From Cesiribacter sp. SM1 (lineage in GTDB: Bacteria > Bacteroidota > Bacteroidia > Cytophagales > Cyclobacteriaceae), in assembly GCF_020178975.1 (NCBI RefSeq), contig NZ_JAHXBU010000091.1, positions 1 through 64,000 on the forward strand: a DNA stretch of 64,000 nt, read 5' to 3'. Under the pieces are notes generated by a model, which saw nothing but the letters and a program-made list of their open reading frames with translations, made no database searches and was not told the DNA's origin. Of this stretch, positions 62,990 to 64,000 are shown piece after piece. Numbering within the stretch: the stretch's first letter is position 1; each line of letters opens with the position of its first letter. The position numbers and the translations under genes were made by a program.

Positions 62990-64000
62990 TTATAAACCTG
63001 CAGTATTCTGTAAAATTGTAAACTCAACTCTTCTGTTTATCTGCCGGTTATCGTCTGTATCATTAGCTACTTCGGGCTTACTCTCACCATAGCCCCTGGC
63101 TGTTACGCGGGCTGATTCTATAAACTGCCCCGTGATATAATCCCTAACTGCCTCGGCCCTGCCCTGTGATAGCTTTTCGTTGTACTCGTCGCTGCCCTTA
63201 TCATCAGTATGGCCTCCAATTTCAATGAAGAGACCGGGGTTTTGTTCCATCAGCTCTACCACCTTATCAAGCTCAGGGTACGATTCAGGTCTAAGTGTTG
63301 TTTTATCAAAATCGAAGAAAATATTGTTGAGGCGAACCGAAAGCCCTACCTCCAGCTTTTTCATATAAATGGTGCGGTACACACTCATATCTACCTTGGA
63401 AGGCTCTACCATAAAGCTATCGCTGCCGGCCAGATAACCTTCAGCACTTACAGCCAGGTTAAACTCTCCCGGACCGGGCAGCTGCGAAGTAAACTCATGA
63501 TCGGCACCTTCTGTAGTGCTCACGCCAACTGTTTCCGGCCCCTGCAGAATACGAACATTAGCACCTTCAATGGCCTCTCCTGTTTTCAGGTCAACCACTC
63601 TGCCTGCCAGTGTAATCTTCACCTTTTTCTCACGCACCCTGCGCAGGGTGTGGATATCGAGGTGCCCGCCATCGGCCGACATATAGGCCCTTGTAGTAAA
63701 CACCAGTGTATCGGAATTTCCTACTGAATAGTAGGCATCGAAACCACCTGTATTGATCGGGGCACCAATGTTTTCCGGCTTCGACCATTTTTGCCAGCTG
63801 TTGTCCAGCCTGGTGGTTTTATAAATATCGGCATTGCCAAAGCCGCCATGGCGGTTACTGGCAAAGTACATGGTTTTATTATCGGGGGCAATAAATGGAC
63901 CAAACTCATCCTGCCTGGTATTAAGGCCTGCGATGGCTACTGGCTTGGTCCAGTTTTTTCCATTCGGAAAGCTTATGTAAAGATCGCTGTATTTACCCCC
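62990..64000 (-). CDS. OmpA-family protein with PD40-like repeats (partial)
   Basis: The frame stays open to the right edge, so the N-terminus is missing. The visible 336 residues start with PD40/beta-propeller-like repeats (DLYISFPNGKNWTKPV, then APDNKTMYFASNRHGGFG), which continue with WSKPENIGAPINTGGFDAYY. A carboxypeptidase-regulatory-like domain follows (about 120-200: AGRVVDLKTGEAIEGANV). The OmpA C-terminal domain lies in the last 115 residues: NNIFFDFDKTTLRPESYPEL, then IGGHTDDKGSDEYNEKLSQG and GYGESKPEVANDTDD, ending RRVEFTIL. It would anchor to peptidoglycan. This domain set is the known pattern of PorE/OmpA-PD40 proteins in T9SS-bearing bacteria, but no T9SS core gene is next to it. 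Confidence 0.92.
   Translation of the reverse strand, partial: GGKYSDLYISFPNGKNWTKPVAIAGLNTRQDEFGPFIAPDNKTMYFASNRHGGFGNADIYKTTRLDNSWQKWSKPENIGAPINTGGFDAYYSVGNSDTLVFTTRAYMSADGGHLDIHTLRRVREKKVKITLAGRVVDLKTGEAIEGANVRILQGPETVGVSTTEGADHEFTSQLPGPGEFNLAVSAEGYLAGSDSFMVEPSKVDMSVYRTIYMKKLEVGLSVRLNNIFFDFDKTTLRPESYPELDKVVELMEQNPGLFIEIGGHTDDKGSDEYNEKLSQGRAEAVRDYITGQFIESARVTARGYGESKPEVANDTDDNRQINRRVEFTILQNTAGL

Noticed and set aside
1-64000. tRNA, rRNA, CRISPR arrays and insertion sequences
   Set aside because: None were recognised by eye on either strand. A search with a dedicated RNA tool could still find short RNAs.

Overview
The window looks like a chromosome segment of a free-living Bacteroidota bacterium, most likely of the order Cytophagales. 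The signs are a SusC/SusD pair, type IX secretion components (PorU2/PorV2-like) and a type A sorting-domain cargo protein, several Cys-anchored lipoproteins, and 5' regions without Shine-Dalgarno sites. I saw no rRNA, tRNA, CRISPR array, insertion sequence or phage genes. A transketolase gene is cut by the left edge and an OmpA/PD40 gene by the right edge.

Region 1 (0.5-16.2 kb) is a glucuronoxylan utilisation locus. A minus-strand unit (GH3 beta-xylosidase, SusC, SusD) faces a plus-strand unit (LacI regulator, GH67 alpha-glucuronidase, SDR dehydrogenase, GH10 xylanase lipoprotein). Mannonate dehydratase UxuA converges on the GH10 gene across a shared terminator, and an AraC regulator lies upstream of uxuA. 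Three LacI-type palindromes lie in or at the edges of the divergent intergenic region. Together the genes would cut xylan, import the oligomers, release xylose and (methyl)glucuronate, and pass glucuronate towards 2-keto-3-deoxygluconate.

Region 2 (16.3-31.9 kb) has a PH-domain protein and a CBS-HEPN fusion protein. An NtrY/NtrC-like two-component pair follows, then a MacB-type efflux system (adaptor, TolC, ATPase, two FtsX permeases). The efflux operon has a good sigma-54 promoter with an upstream palindrome, which links it to the adjacent NtrC-type regulator. After these come an SDR enzyme, a TonB-type receptor, a TetR regulator and small unknown proteins.

Region 3 (31.9-36.5 kb) is one very large secreted beta-helix-like protein with a T9SS type A sorting domain.

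Region 4 (37.4-48.95 kb) is the most interesting part: a compact minus-strand operon closed by its own terminator. In transcription order it encodes a 54-aa lipoprotein-like peptide, a vWA-like lipoprotein, a three-helix membrane protein, a tubulin/FtsZ-like GTPase, a 1144-aa protein with an actin/Hsp70-type ATPase domain, a bitopic membrane protein with a proline-rich linker, a MotA/TolQ-like channel with a roughly 300-residue tail, a MotB/OmpA-like partner, and a lipoprotein joining a degenerate nuclease-like (SNase) domain to a trypsin-like protease. I propose an envelope-spanning, ion-driven machine with two cytoskeletal-type NTPases. Its channel pair resembles ZorA/ZorB of Zorya defence, but the Zorya effector genes are absent. 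The function is not known.

Region 5 (49.1-64 kb) holds porU2/porV2-like genes, a PadR regulator coupled to a PspC/DUF2807 membrane protein, a small lipoprotein, an ECF sigma factor with a probable anti-sigma-like partner and an outer-membrane barrel protein, a small membrane protein, an exported RidA-family protein and the partial OmpA/PD40 protein.
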